Shown here in pieces: positions 36,356-47,670 of a stretch of 64,000 nucleotides of DNA (positions within the stretch are counted from its first letter, which is position 1; each line of letters starts with the position of its first letter). Source of the DNA: Candidatus Gastranaerophilales bacterium (GTDB lineage Bacteria; Cyanobacteriota; Vampirovibrionia; Gastranaerophilales; Gastranaerophilaceae); contig CALVAR010000002.1 of the NCBI GenBank assembly GCA_944325575.1, positions 1 through 64,000 of the forward strand. Reading direction: 5' to 3'. Position numbers and translations under genes: made by a program. The notes under the pieces were generated by a model, which saw only the letters and a program-made list of their open reading frames with translations, searched no databases and had not been told where the DNA came from.

Positions 36356-38689
36356 TTAATCAATATCTATAGGCGAGCGGTTTATTGCATCAATAGCAGC
36401 TCTTGCATTTTGAACAAGTTCTTCTGATACATTAGGAATGACTGTAAGCTGGCGCAATACGTCTATTGTACGCTTAAAACATCTTACAACATCTCCCTCG
36501 CCTGCAGGGATTTGTTCAATAAGTTCTTCCCATTCACCGCCGTTAACCCAGTATTCTATTAAAGGCGAGTAATAAGAATTTATATACATAGGTGTTTCTA
36601 TATCAAAATCACGCTGCACAATTGTCAATCTTCTTCGTATATCCTTAATTCTGTTTAATGCTTTTCTTGTTCCTTTGCTGATTGGAATTTCCGGATATAC
36701 ATCAGCTCTTAAGTCTTCTGTTGTGATTGCACAAATAACTGAAGCTAACTCATCAACTTTTAGCGTATCAAGTATACCGCTGAAAATAATCTCAGAGAGG
36801 AAAAGTTCATTTTCCGCTCTTATCGCCGCTGTTGTCATACCTTTTTCATTAGGATAATTATTTTCAATATATCCCATTTTTTCTAACACACCGACATGGT
36901 TTAAAAACATTCTCCAATAGATATCTTTTTCGTACTCTATTGTTTTTTCGAGCTTCATTGCACGTTTTTGGAATCTGTCTAAAAGCTCATTTTCTTTTAC
37001 GTGTTTTCTGTATAATTTGCAGTTGTCACAGCCGTAGGAGTGAACTTTGTGCAAAAGTTCCTTTGTTTTAATTTCAAAGTCTTTCACATAATCCACATTT
37101 TCCGGATTTTTTTTGTTCATCTGCTTACGCAGCATTTTAGCGGTTTTTCTGTGCTCAACATACAGATTTTTTAGTTTGTTATATTCAAACATATCTTTTG
37201 TTGAATGACCGAAAGGACATTTAAATTCTTTAATCCCGGCAATAACGTTATTCAATTCCTCCTGCTGCCGTATAAGAGGAGTCAGCCTTGTTGTGGAAGT
37301 ATAATATCCAAAACTCTTCAGTATAAGCTCTTTTGCTTCATCAAGCGTAAACCTTTGCAAAAGATTTAAAACCATTGAATATGTCGGAGTAAAACGGCTT
37401 TCTAACGGATTTGCATCGCTTTTTACAAGTTCTGCAACTTCTTCCGGAGACTGAAAAGCAGTGCCAACAATCGTTACATAGCCTATTTCATCCATACCCC
37501 GTCTTCCGGCTCTGCCGGACATTTGTAAAAATTCACTCGGCGTGAGCATTCTGTGTCCGGAGTCGGTTCTTTTGGATATTGCGGAAATAACCGTTGAACG
37601 TGCAGGCATATTTATACCTGCAGCAAGAGTCTCTGTTGCAAAAACAACTTTTATCAACCCTTTTTGAAACAGTTTTTCGATTAATACCTTCCACCCCGGC
37701 AAAAGTCCTGCATGGTGTGATGCAACTCCGCACAGCACATATTCCAGATGTTTGTTGTTATACAGGTACGGATTTTCTGCAAGATATTCATCAACAATTT
37801 TTTTGATTTCTTTTTGTTCTTCCGGTGTTGTAAGACACAATCCGGCACATTTTTCCATCTGTTCATCGCATTTTTTACGTGAAAAAGTAAAATATATGGC
37901 AGGGAGCATGTTCTTTTTGTGCAAAACAGATACAACATCTTTTGCGACCTGTCTTTGTGGCATTTTCCCTTTACGTCCGAAATATTTTGCTTTAGATTCC
38001 GGTTTAATCTTTTTGTTTAATCTGCCTTCCGGCGTCAAAAGCGGCAGAATATCGTTTGGTTTTGAAGAATCATAGTAATAGTACCGTAAAGGTACGGGTC
38101 TAAAATCCGTATAAACAAGTTCCGTACGGGAATGTACCGTATTTATCCAGTCGGTAAGCTGCTGCGAATTTGCAACAGTAGCAGAAAGTGCGATAATCTG
38201 AACATTTGTGGGACAGTATATGATACTTTCTTCCCAGACAGTACCTCTTTGTTCATCATTCATATAGTGAACTTCGTCAAGCACAACATATCTTACTTCC
38301 TTAAGATTATCCGACACAGAACCGAAATTCGTACCGTAGAGCATGTTTCTGAATACTTCCGTAGTCATTACGACAATCTGTGCATTACGGTTTATCGATG
38401 TATCACCTGTTAAGAGCCCTACTTTGTCTTCGCCGTATTTTTGGGAAAAATCGCTGTATTTTTGGTTAGAAAGCGCTTTGAGAGGAGTAGTATAAAAAAT
38501 TCTTGTGCCCTCTTTGAGCGCTTTATGTATTGCCATCTGTGCAATACAAGTTTTTCCAGCTCCTGTCGGTGCACACACAACTACGCTCTTGCCATTATTT
38601 ATATGGTACAGAGCTTCCTCTTGAAAGTCGTCCAGTTTAAAGTTAAATCCGTAATCGCAGCTGTCCGCGGGCAAATTTTCTTCCGGCAT
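36356..38689 (-). CDS. Ski2-like DEAD/DEAH-box RNA helicase
   Basis: A 777-residue SF2 helicase of the Ski2/Mtr4 branch. Motifs: CAPTGAGKT (Walker A, 39-47), TTPLKALSNQKY, MTTEVFRNML, LDEVHYMND (DEVH), LSATVAN, ATETLAAGINMPA and QMSGRAGRRGMDE. The C-terminal half has a helical region with CxxC pairs (DNCKLY and KCPFGHS-type) and a DSHCT-like end. Ski2-like helicases of this size are typical of cyanobacteria and plastids (ISE2 relatives), where they act on RNA. It is divergent from the pgpH gene. Confidence 0.9.
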   Translation of the reverse strand: MPEENLPADSCDYGFNFKLDDFQEEALYHINNGKSVVVCAPTGAGKTCIAQMAIHKALKEGTRIFYTTPLKALSNQKYSDFSQKYGEDKVGLLTGDTSINRNAQIVVMTTEVFRNMLYGTNFGSVSDNLKEVRYVVLDEVHYMNDEQRGTVWEESIIYCPTNVQIIALSATVANSQQLTDWINTVHSRTELVYTDFRPVPLRYYYYDSSKPNDILPLLTPEGRLNKKIKPESKAKYFGRKGKMPQRQVAKDVVSVLHKKNMLPAIYFTFSRKKCDEQMEKCAGLCLTTPEEQKEIKKIVDEYLAENPYLYNNKHLEYVLCGVASHHAGLLPGWKVLIEKLFQKGLIKVVFATETLAAGINMPARSTVISAISKRTDSGHRMLTPSEFLQMSGRAGRRGMDEIGYVTIVGTAFQSPEEVAELVKSDANPLESRFTPTYSMVLNLLQRFTLDEAKELILKSFGYYTSTTRLTPLIRQQEELNNVIAGIKEFKCPFGHSTKDMFEYNKLKNLYVEHRKTAKMLRKQMNKKNPENVDYVKDFEIKTKELLHKVHSYGCDNCKLYRKHVKENELLDRFQKRAMKLEKTIEYEKDIYWRMFLNHVGVLEKMGYIENNYPNEKGMTTAAIRAENELFLSEIIFSGILDTLKVDELASVICAITTEDLRADVYPEIPISKGTRKALNRIKDIRRRLTIVQRDFDIETPMYINSYYSPLIEYWVNGGEWEELIEQIPAGEGDVVRCFKRTIDVLRQLTVIPNVSEELVQNARAAIDAINRSPIDID

Positions 38690-38902
38690 GTATTTATCCT
38701 ATTTTGACTCCTATATATATAATACTCAAAATTTGTAATTCCTAAACACGCCGTATATATGAATTTAAAAAACTCGATAAGAGACATTACTGCGAGGTTT
38801 GTTGATCCTTCCCTATGCTCATCCGCAAGTAGGATTGAAATTCTTAATGTAAGTATTAAAATATCTGTAATTCAAATAGCTATTGATGAGATATGTATAA
38901 AT

Positions 38903-41155
38903 ATGAGAAAAATTCAATTTTTTAACTTGCTAGGAGATATTTTTTCGTCTTCCAAGATAATTAACCTGCTTGTTTTTATTATATTTGCACTTGTGTTGAC
39001 TGCTACATTGAGTGCCAGATATTACCTTTTTCAAAGCATTATATCAGATGACGGTACAAGCAAGAGAGATATTATTGCTCCAAAAACAATAAAAGTTGTG
39101 GATACTTTTAAAACAGAGCAAAATAAAAAAGAAATCGCACAGAAAGTAGAACCTATTCTGACCCCTGCGGAAGATACATATATAAAAAATAACTATGCAA
39201 CCCTTGTTAAATCAATAGAACAAATCAGGGCAAAAGATGCTAATTATGCGCAAAAAAAAGAAGAAATGAACCTTCTTTTTGATTTTGAAAACAATTATTA
39301 TAAAGATTTTATTCTTAATTATTTGATTAACTCAAACGACGAGCGTCTTCACAGTACTTTGAAAAAAGCGGCTAAAACACTTACAAATGTCTTAAACCAG
39401 GGTGTTACGGAAAAAGACTTTGAAAAAGGCAATCTTGCAACAATGATATTCCGTAATACTCATTTTGAAACATCAAAAGGCGAAATAAGAGTTATTTCTG
39501 CGCTTTTGGAACAGGTAATTGTGCCGAATATGGTGTTTGATGAGGCTGCAACTGAACTTGCAAAGAAAAATGCCATAAACTCTGTTGCACCGACAGTTGT
39601 TAAATTCGAAAAAGGAGACAAAATAGTCTTTGCCGGTGAACCTGTTACACGTGTAAAAAAAGATGCTTTGCAAAAGGCCGGTTATAATGTTCTGGAACTC
39701 AATACCAAAGGTGTTATAGGTATTTTTGCTCTTGTTTGTATGGGTATTATAACGTTTTTATACTACCTTTTGTATTTTGAAAAACAGTATGTGACAAAAA
39801 ACTATCTTTCGGTTATTGCATTGTTGTCTATACTGATGTCTGCACTTGCTGCAGTTTTGCCGTCGGGTGCATCGTTCTATTTTCTGCCGTTTCCGGCGCT
39901 TGCTGTTTTAGTGGCGATATTTACCAGCCCGAGAGTGTCCATAAACGTAACTACAATACTAATCACTCTTATAGCTCTTGTTGAACAAATGCCCATACAG
40001 CCTGCAGCCGTATTTATAGTGGTTTGTTTGATAGCTGCTATTGCAACTTCAAAAGTGCGTTATTCAAGAAGATTTGATCTTGTTAAAATCGGCGGAGAAA
40101 TAGGCTTTTCAATGCTGTTTATGATAGTGATAATTTATCTTATAGAAAATTCAATTAATCCTATAGGCTCAAGCATAATGTGGACAAATGCTCTTATAGG
40201 AACGGTCAACGGTTTGTTGTCCGGTATTATAGTTCTTGGTATAATTCCTCTTTTAGAAAGTATGTTCAAGCTTGTAACTCCATACGGACTTGCGGAATTA
40301 GCCGATAACAATCAGCCGCTTTTAAAACGCTTGCAGTTTGAAGCACCAGGTACATTTGCACACTGTCTTATGGTTGCAAACCTTTGCGAAACTGCTGCCG
40401 AAGCTATCGGAGCGGATCCCGTTCTTGCGCGTGTAGGGGCGCTTTATCATGATATAGGCAAACTTAAAAGACCTTTATTCTTTGTAGAAAACCAGACATA
40501 TTTCGGTATAGAAAACCCTCATACAAAGTTAAATCCAAGATTGAGTAAAATGGTTATCACCGCTCACCCGAAAGACGGTATTGATCTTGCAAAAGAATAC
40601 GGACTTCCCGCTGTTGTTCAAAACTTCATAATACAGCATCACGGCGATTCTATAGCAAGTTATTTTTATAATCAGGCAAAACTTGAAGAGGGAGAGGATA
40701 AGGTTACGGAAGAACAATTCCGCTACACAGGCCCCCGTCCTAATATGAAAGAAACTGCTATTTTGATGATAGCAGACTCTGTAGAATCTGCTGCACGTAC
40801 GTTAAAAGAACATTCTCAGGAAGAACTGGACGGCATGATTAATAAAATTATCCAGTCAAAGTTGAATGATGGTCAGCTATCAGATAGCCCTCTTACTCTA
40901 AAGGATCTTAAAACAATAGCTGCTGTATTCAGCAAGAGCCTGAGAGCCGCTCACCACCAGAGAATCAAATACCATGAAAATATTATACAGGAGCTGGAAG
41001 AAAAAGCCCTCAAAAAGAAGTTTGTTGCTCCGGATAAAATAGTTACTGATGAAGAAGAAAAAATAGAAAAGAAAATTCAAAAGCATTATCAAAAATGTGA
41101 AAATAATAACCCGGAAGCGCAAAAAGAAAATAATGAGCAAGAAAAAAGAGATTAA
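38903..41155 (+). CDS. pgpH: 7TM-HD family cyclic-di-AMP phosphodiesterase-like protein (PgpH/YqfF)
   Basis: A 750-residue membrane protein with one N-terminal helix (about 20-40), an extracellular 7TMR-HDED domain (to about 265), seven membrane helices (about 270-480) and a cytoplasmic HD domain. The HD pair is H516-D517 in ALYHDIGKLKRP, followed by HPKDGIDLAKEYGLP and QHHGDS. PgpH hydrolyses c-di-AMP. The frame stays open up to an ATG at 38759, but the extra 48 residues look non-coding and the shorter form better matches family length (about 710). It overlaps ybeY by 23 bp. Confidence 0.9.
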   Translation: MRKIQFFNLLGDIFSSSKIINLLVFIIFALVLTATLSARYYLFQSIISDDGTSKRDIIAPKTIKVVDTFKTEQNKKEIAQKVEPILTPAEDTYIKNNYATLVKSIEQIRAKDANYAQKKEEMNLLFDFENNYYKDFILNYLINSNDERLHSTLKKAAKTLTNVLNQGVTEKDFEKGNLATMIFRNTHFETSKGEIRVISALLEQVIVPNMVFDEAATELAKKNAINSVAPTVVKFEKGDKIVFAGEPVTRVKKDALQKAGYNVLELNTKGVIGIFALVCMGIITFLYYLLYFEKQYVTKNYLSVIALLSILMSALAAVLPSGASFYFLPFPALAVLVAIFTSPRVSINVTTILITLIALVEQMPIQPAAVFIVVCLIAAIATSKVRYSRRFDLVKIGGEIGFSMLFMIVIIYLIENSINPIGSSIMWTNALIGTVNGLLSGIIVLGIIPLLESMFKLVTPYGLAELADNNQPLLKRLQFEAPGTFAHCLMVANLCETAAEAIGADPVLARVGALYHDIGKLKRPLFFVENQTYFGIENPHTKLNPRLSKMVITAHPKDGIDLAKEYGLPAVVQNFIIQHHGDSIASYFYNQAKLEEGEDKVTEEQFRYTGPRPNMKETAILMIADSVESAARTLKEHSQEELDGMINKIIQSKLNDGQLSDSPLTLKDLKTIAAVFSKSLRAAHHQRIKYHENIIQELEEKALKKKFVAPDKIVTDEEEKIEKKIQKHYQKCENNNPEAQKENNEQEKRD

Positions 41156-41690
41156 TATTTTTATAGAAAATACCTATACTGATTTTGAACAATTGTCGGG
41201 CATTCAGCTAAATGCCGCGCAGCTTACTCAAGATGCAATAAAAATGACCGAGTATTTTCTGTCAAAAACAAATCTTGTCGAGAATTCTTGTCTTGCCGGT
41301 TATGACTTTAATCTTTTGTATTTTGATATAGTTTTGACGGATAACAAGAAAATTCACGAAATTAATCGTGAATACAGAGAAAAAGATACACCTACAGATG
41401 TTATAACTTTTGCAATTTTTGCCGACAGTCCGAATGAAGAGAGATTTATTTTTGATAATGAAATAAACCTTGGCGAAGTAATAATATCCCTGGACAAAGC
41501 TCTTTCGCAGTCAAAAGATGAGAGTCATGAAAACAAAACTTTTTATGATGAACTTTATTTTCTTGTTGCACACGGCATACTACATCTGTTAGGATATGAC
41601 CATAAGGATGAAAAAACATTAAAAGAAATGTGGAAAATCCAACAGGAAATGATTAGCGGATGCAAGACAGGGCGCGTAAATCCGAACTAA
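41133..41690 (+). CDS. ybeY: Endoribonuclease YbeY
   Basis: A 185-residue zinc-dependent RNase for 16S rRNA 3' maturation and ribosome quality control. The metal motif HGILHLLGYDH fits H-x3-H-x5-H, and INREYREKDTPTDVITFA is the other conserved block. The N-terminal 35 residues are longer than usual. The frame extends upstream inside pgpH, but MSKKKEINIFIEN at 41133 is the better start. Gene order pgpH-ybeY-dgkA is widely conserved in Firmicutes and related groups. Confidence 0.94.
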   Translation: MSKKKEINIFIENTYTDFEQLSGIQLNAAQLTQDAIKMTEYFLSKTNLVENSCLAGYDFNLLYFDIVLTDNKKIHEINREYREKDTPTDVITFAIFADSPNEERFIFDNEINLGEVIISLDKALSQSKDESHENKTFYDELYFLVAHGILHLLGYDHKDEKTLKEMWKIQQEMISGCKTGRVNPN

Positions 41691-41708
41691 AGGGATGAGG
41701 GTAAATAA

Positions 41709-42089
41709 ATGTCAAAATTTACATCTGGAGGATATAGAAAAAGTCTGTCTTATGCACTTCAAGGTTTGAGCGTTGCATACAAATCCCAGAGAAACTACAG
41801 ATTTCATCTTTTTGTGGGATTCCTTGCTATACTGGGCGGGATTTTGCTCAATTTTAAATGTATTGAATATTGTGTGCTGATACTTTCTATCAGCTTTGTC
41901 ATTACTGCGGAGCTTTTTAATTCCGTAATAGAATTTGCTCTTGATGCTTTGTACAAAAATAAATATTCTAAAATGGTAAAAATGGCAAAAGATTTGTCAG
42001 CCGGTGTTGTCCTTATTGCAGCAATGACGAGTATTTTGATAGGTATGATGCTTTTCGGCCGCAAGCTGTTGATAATGTTTTTGTATTAA
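41709..42089 (+). CDS. dgkA: Undecaprenol/diacylglycerol kinase, DgkA family
   Basis: A 126-residue membrane enzyme with three hydrophobic helices. The DgkA signature appears as ITAELFNSVIEFALD (catalytic Glu and Asn) followed by AKDLSAGVVLIAA. The N-terminal amphipathic region has SLSYALQGLSVAYKSQRNYRFH. In Gram-positive-type organisms this enzyme phosphorylates undecaprenol for peptidoglycan lipid-carrier recycling. It is 18 bp after ybeY, the third gene of the conserved pgpH-ybeY-dgkA operon. Confidence 0.93.
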   Translation: MSKFTSGGYRKSLSYALQGLSVAYKSQRNYRFHLFVGFLAILGGILLNFKCIEYCVLILSISFVITAELFNSVIEFALDALYKNKYSKMVKMAKDLSAGVVLIAAMTSILIGMMLFGRKLLIMFLY

Positions 42090-42211
42090 TAAATATTACA
42101 ATTTTTTGTAATTCATATAATTCTCTAACAAAAAAAATCCTTTTTGTTTTTTCACAACAAAAACAGATCTTTCTGTAACGGATTTATATTTTTAATGAGA
42201 GAATTGATAAA

Positions 42212-45200
42212 ATGATTGAAAAAATAGGATTTAATTTTAACTTTAGAAATACATTAAAAAAACAAGAAAATGCACAACAAAAAACTGAATCAAAAGCGGT
42301 CTCACCTGTTTCTCAAAATACTATGACGGCGCCTTCAACTCAGCTGCTACACAGCTATTTTGTAAGCTTTGGAAAAAATAAAGATTATGATACAGACTCC
42401 AATGATATTGAAGAAAAAGTTATAAAGAAATCTTCAAAATCTGCCGGCAAGGACAAAATGTCCGAGATAGAAAACAATCTTTCATATTACGGAGAAAAAC
42501 TTTTTAATGATTCTAAAGCACTGGCCAAAAAGTATAAACATAACGAGATAACACAGCTTCATGTATTGAGAGCCGGTCTGGCGAATATAAAAAGATATAT
42601 GGATAAACTGGATTCCGGTGAGGCTTCTTATGATGATGAATCTTCTTTCAGCACACATATAACTCTTGAAAATGATCTTGGGAAGACCGTGTTTAAAGAT
42701 AAAACCAAAAGAGATATAATAAGACCCGTAATAGAAAATGAAATTACAGAGATTGATAAAAAGCTAGCAGAGCTGCCTGCGGCTAAATCTTCATTAAATT
42801 CAAAAATTGTATTTTCAAAAGATTTTCTAAACGACATATACAGTTTTTATACACAGGATAATGTTGAGGATTTGGGCGGAGACGGACTTGTACATGACCA
42901 GACTATATTTGAAGCCGCATATTATCCGAACAATGACCAGATAAAAAAAGAAATCATTACCCCTTTCAGAACTGTTATGAAAGATGAAATTCAAATGGAT
43001 AAAAGACCTTTGTCACAGAGAATACATCTTTCTTTCTATGACGACAAGGCTGTGAATATTTGGAAAAATCTTGCGGTAGGTACAAATATGGCTATACTGC
43101 ATGACAAAGATTCTTCAGTTTTTTATCTTATAAATTCATTCTTATCGGTTTTTGAAAACAGTAAAAACGGTTTCGGTAATCTTACAAAAGATAATACAGT
43201 TATTGTCAATTTTAATGATAACGGTGAGATTGATAATAATTATATGAACAAAAAAATCCATCAATTCGGAAAAGATAAAAATAAAAATTACATCATGATA
43301 ATGTCAATCATGGACAGAGAAATGGATTCTCTTGTTATTGATGAAACAAACGTTGAAATGTTTAAAAAAGCTCCTAAAAATGTAAAATTTGTCATGGTTG
43401 CGGACAAAGATAAATATTACAAGGAGAGTACATCGGTTGTGGCACAGAAATTTTTCAGAGATTTCGGCGAGATATCAATGCCTTTGATGAATATGACTCA
43501 GGCAAAAAAGATGTTTAAGGAGCAGCCCGCTCTTACTGCAAGAATAAAAAAACCGTTTTCACAGCCTGCCATAGAAAAATGTATAGAAGCGGCAAACCAG
43601 CTTGAAGGTAATTTCCCAGAGAAAGCACAAAAGGTAATGGAGCTTGTCGCCGCATATTATGTTGACAAGGACAAAATAAGTACATCAGATGTCCAAAACT
43701 ACGTAAAAGAAGCAAAAGAAATTTTTAAACCGGTAGAAAATGACAGTTCTATAAAAGTTGTATTTGATACCGGCATTAAATTAAAAGACATGGTTGGTGC
43801 TCCTTCCACAAAAAAAGAAGCTCAGTCTATTGTTGACAGGATAAAAGATAAATCAATAGGAACAAAGGGCTTTATTATCTATTCACAAGACGGCTCGGTA
43901 GGTGCCGGCAGAAAATATACTGCGCAGGCTATAGCCGGAGAAGCAAAGATTCCTTATATAGAAATAAACGCAGTAGACTTCGGTACAAAAGATGTTGACC
44001 TGTTTGGTTTTGGTATGCTGAGCCCTGAAGCTTCCATGAAAAAGTTGTTCGGTATGGTGAAAGCTCAGGCGGAAACTAACCCTTCTAAGTCAGCATTATT
44101 GTTTGTCGAGAACTTTGACTATTTTTCATACGGAGAATATGTGTCCGAATACCATGAAAAAGCGATGTCACAACTTATAAGAGAAATGAATAAAGCTCAG
44201 GAACAGGGGCTTAATATAGTTGTTATGGGCTCTATGGGTGATCCTGCCCATATCGGTGCAGCAACTTCAAAGTCGTTTAAATTTATTGACCAGATTGAGG
44301 TTGAGTCTCCCGAAAGAAACAGTGAAGCAAGAAACGAAATCATCGGTTATTACATAAAGAAAAAGAATATAAAACTCTCCGGTAATGAACAGGAACAAAA
44401 GGAAATTAAAGATCATATCAACTTGCTTACGGAGCGTTTGTCATATATTGAAATTTTGACACTTATGGACAAAGCAAAAAATGTTGCAAAGGAAAGAAAA
44501 CATAAAACAATAGATAAATCTGACTTTACTGAGGCTTATTTGCAGCTGACAACGGGCCGTCCTTCAAGTGCACAGGATCCGCAATACAGAAAAGAACTTG
44601 TTACTTCTCATGAATGCGGACACGCTACTAACGGTATTATTATGGAGGAACTCGCCAGAAAAGAGGGCAGGCTTGATCATATCGGCGATTCTATAAACTT
44701 TATAACACTGGACCCCAGAGGCTCATTTGGCGGTGCTGTATACTTTAGCGATGAAGTTAATCCGGAATATTCTTTTGAAAAAATCTTCAGCGGGCTTGTT
44801 ACTGACTTTGGCGGTAATTCTTGCGAAAAACATTTCTACGGCCAAGACGGAAGCTGGGGAATAACGGCTGATATGAGAGCTGCAACGCATATGGCTTCTA
44901 TGGCGACTATGCTGATGGGACAGGGCAAGCATTTTGGCAAAAAATCCCTAAACGGTATGTGGGTGTTGTCTGAAAAAGACAAAGATAACATGAATAAAGA
45001 TATAGACACAATGCTCACAAATGCACAGCTTGTATCTGACGCAATTACAGAGGTTTATGAAGATTTTAATAAGGAATTTGTTAAAAAGTATTCTTCAAAA
45101 GTAGGAACGGGCGAATGCATTATTCAAAGAGAAGAATTTGTAAAAATGCTCAATGACTGGAGATCAAAACAATCTGTGGAAAAGCAAAAAGAATTTGAGC

Positions 45201-45274
45201 TTTTGGACAAAACTATTCTCGACGTTATAGCGGCAACAAAACGCGGTGTAAAATGTCATAAATCAGGAGAATAG
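42212..45274 (+). CDS. Clp-N / degenerate AAA / FtsH-type M41 peptidase chimera
   Basis: A 1020-residue protein with an unusual architecture. Residues 50-56 carry YFVSFGK, the shared motif. Residues about 85-135 look like a Clp N-domain repeat (ALAKKYKHNEITQLHVLRAGL). Residues about 260-505 resemble a ClpA/B D1 module but lack a Walker A; the end of this block has KKPFSQPAIEKC and PEKAQKVMELVAAYY. Residues about 545-745 resemble the FtsH AAA domain, but Walker A reads DGSVGAGRKYT instead of GPPGTGKT and Walker B reads LLFVENFD. The M41 peptidase keeps HECGH (800-804) and the ADMRAAT zinc-ligand helix. No membrane helix is seen. Single gene. Confidence 0.8.
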   Translation: MIEKIGFNFNFRNTLKKQENAQQKTESKAVSPVSQNTMTAPSTQLLHSYFVSFGKNKDYDTDSNDIEEKVIKKSSKSAGKDKMSEIENNLSYYGEKLFNDSKALAKKYKHNEITQLHVLRAGLANIKRYMDKLDSGEASYDDESSFSTHITLENDLGKTVFKDKTKRDIIRPVIENEITEIDKKLAELPAAKSSLNSKIVFSKDFLNDIYSFYTQDNVEDLGGDGLVHDQTIFEAAYYPNNDQIKKEIITPFRTVMKDEIQMDKRPLSQRIHLSFYDDKAVNIWKNLAVGTNMAILHDKDSSVFYLINSFLSVFENSKNGFGNLTKDNTVIVNFNDNGEIDNNYMNKKIHQFGKDKNKNYIMIMSIMDREMDSLVIDETNVEMFKKAPKNVKFVMVADKDKYYKESTSVVAQKFFRDFGEISMPLMNMTQAKKMFKEQPALTARIKKPFSQPAIEKCIEAANQLEGNFPEKAQKVMELVAAYYVDKDKISTSDVQNYVKEAKEIFKPVENDSSIKVVFDTGIKLKDMVGAPSTKKEAQSIVDRIKDKSIGTKGFIIYSQDGSVGAGRKYTAQAIAGEAKIPYIEINAVDFGTKDVDLFGFGMLSPEASMKKLFGMVKAQAETNPSKSALLFVENFDYFSYGEYVSEYHEKAMSQLIREMNKAQEQGLNIVVMGSMGDPAHIGAATSKSFKFIDQIEVESPERNSEARNEIIGYYIKKKNIKLSGNEQEQKEIKDHINLLTERLSYIEILTLMDKAKNVAKERKHKTIDKSDFTEAYLQLTTGRPSSAQDPQYRKELVTSHECGHATNGIIMEELARKEGRLDHIGDSINFITLDPRGSFGGAVYFSDEVNPEYSFEKIFSGLVTDFGGNSCEKHFYGQDGSWGITADMRAATHMASMATMLMGQGKHFGKKSLNGMWVLSEKDKDNMNKDIDTMLTNAQLVSDAITEVYEDFNKEFVKKYSSKVGTGECIIQREEFVKMLNDWRSKQSVEKQKEFELLDKTILDVIAATKRGVKCHKSGE

Positions 45275-45285
45275 CCTGACTAGCT

Positions 45286-45770
45286 TTATTCAATCTGCCC
45301 GATATTTTCAATTTTTATGCCGTCAATAAGTTCGTTGTTTGATATAACAACAATATTTGGAATATGTTTTTTCAAAAGACGGTATAAAGGCAGCCTGATT
45401 TCCGGCGAGCAGAGAATCACCGGCATATTATATGTCATTTTATGGGCAGTCATCAGTGCAATTGCCGTTTTTTCAACAAATTCATTCATAAAATCGGAAT
45501 TAAGATTTAAGTATGTATTTTGTTCCGTTTTTACTGTACTTTTTGAAAGTATTTTTTCAAAATTGTCAGATATTGTGATTGTATAAAGAACTTTGTCTAT
45601 AGTGCAGTAGTTAAGACATATATTTCTGGCAAATGCTGTACGCAGCTGTTCTGAAAGAAAGTTCAATACATTGTTCTTTCATATTTTGTGCAAATTCTTT
45701 ATAGTTAAAATCTTTATCCATTGTCATATCTGTATATTTTTTATAATTAAAAATTATAGCATTTCAAATA
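45286..45770 (-). pseudogene. Remnant of the FlhA C-terminal domain (flagellar export)
   Basis: Minus-strand residues translated from 45286-45666 match the end of FlhA: FLSEQLRTAFARNI and, near the C-terminus, PVILCSPEIRLPLYRLLKKH and IVVISNNELID, which fit the FlhA blocks around VRQALARQI, lc-p-lR and VLSy-Ei. Only about 126 residues are kept out of about 690. The frame opens at a TTG; further upstream FAQNMKEQC lies in another frame, so a frameshift at about 45,665 is likely. No membrane domain is present. It is best read as a decaying flagellar gene. A stand-alone small protein is possible but less likely. Confidence 0.6.
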
Positions 45771-45828
45771 TTAGGTTATTAATACTTATTTTAATTGATT
45801 TTCTTATATATTTGTTCCATTAATTTTC

Positions 45829-47217
<1,389 letters not shown>

Positions 47218-47241
47218 TTAATCAAGACTGATTATAAATAT

Positions 47242-47279
47242 AAAAAAGCAGGTATGATTTATTTCATGCCTGCTTTTTT
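47242..47279. terminator. Bidirectional terminator between eno and the 47264 gene
   Basis: AAAAAAGCAGG-T-ATGA and TCATG-CCTGCTTTTTT pair with one G-T wobble around a short loop. The right arm overlaps the 3' end of the convergent small gene. Confidence 0.85.
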
Positions 47280-47560
47280 GATTGTTTATTCTCTTCTCGT
47301 ATTTCTTCTATGTGTTTATCAATTTTATCCTTTTGCTTCCGTACTTCGTATGCTCTTTTTCTTACGAAAGTCTCTATATAGTCGAAATCTATTTTTCCTT
47401 TTTTATCTTTGAATTGTTCAAGCTGCTTCATCATTTGTATAAACCCGTGCAGCTGGGCTATTTGTATAAATATTTTGTCTAAGTTTTCATATAACAAATC
47501 AAGCTCGTCTTCATCTATAAGGAAATCTTTTTTCTCTTTGGCTGTATTATTTGTTTCCAT
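47264..47560 (-). CDS. Small charged coiled-coil protein
   Basis: A 98-residue soluble protein of unknown function, nearly all helical: an acidic first half with DEDELDLLYENLDKIF and a Lys/Glu-rich second half that suggests a coiled coil. No known domain. AAAGGAAC precedes the ATG. Its stop lies inside the eno terminator. It diverges from the HTH regulator at 47671 across 110 bp. Confidence 0.7.
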   Translation of the reverse strand: METNNTAKEKKDFLIDEDELDLLYENLDKIFIQIAQLHGFIQMMKQLEQFKDKKGKIDFDYIETFVRKRAYEVRKQKDKIDKHIEEIREENKQSKKQA

Positions 47561-47670
47561 CGTAGTTCCTTTGTTAAGTTGTGTTTCAAATTTTATTAAA
47601 ATATATCATATTCTATACGGTGTAGCAGATATTATCAACTATTTTAACCATAACTGTTACAATCCACAAT

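Noticed and set aside
38759-38902. 48-residue N-terminal extension of PgpH
   Set aside because: No ribosome-binding site, unlike family N-termini, and the internal ATG at 38903 gives a normal length. It cannot be excluded fully.
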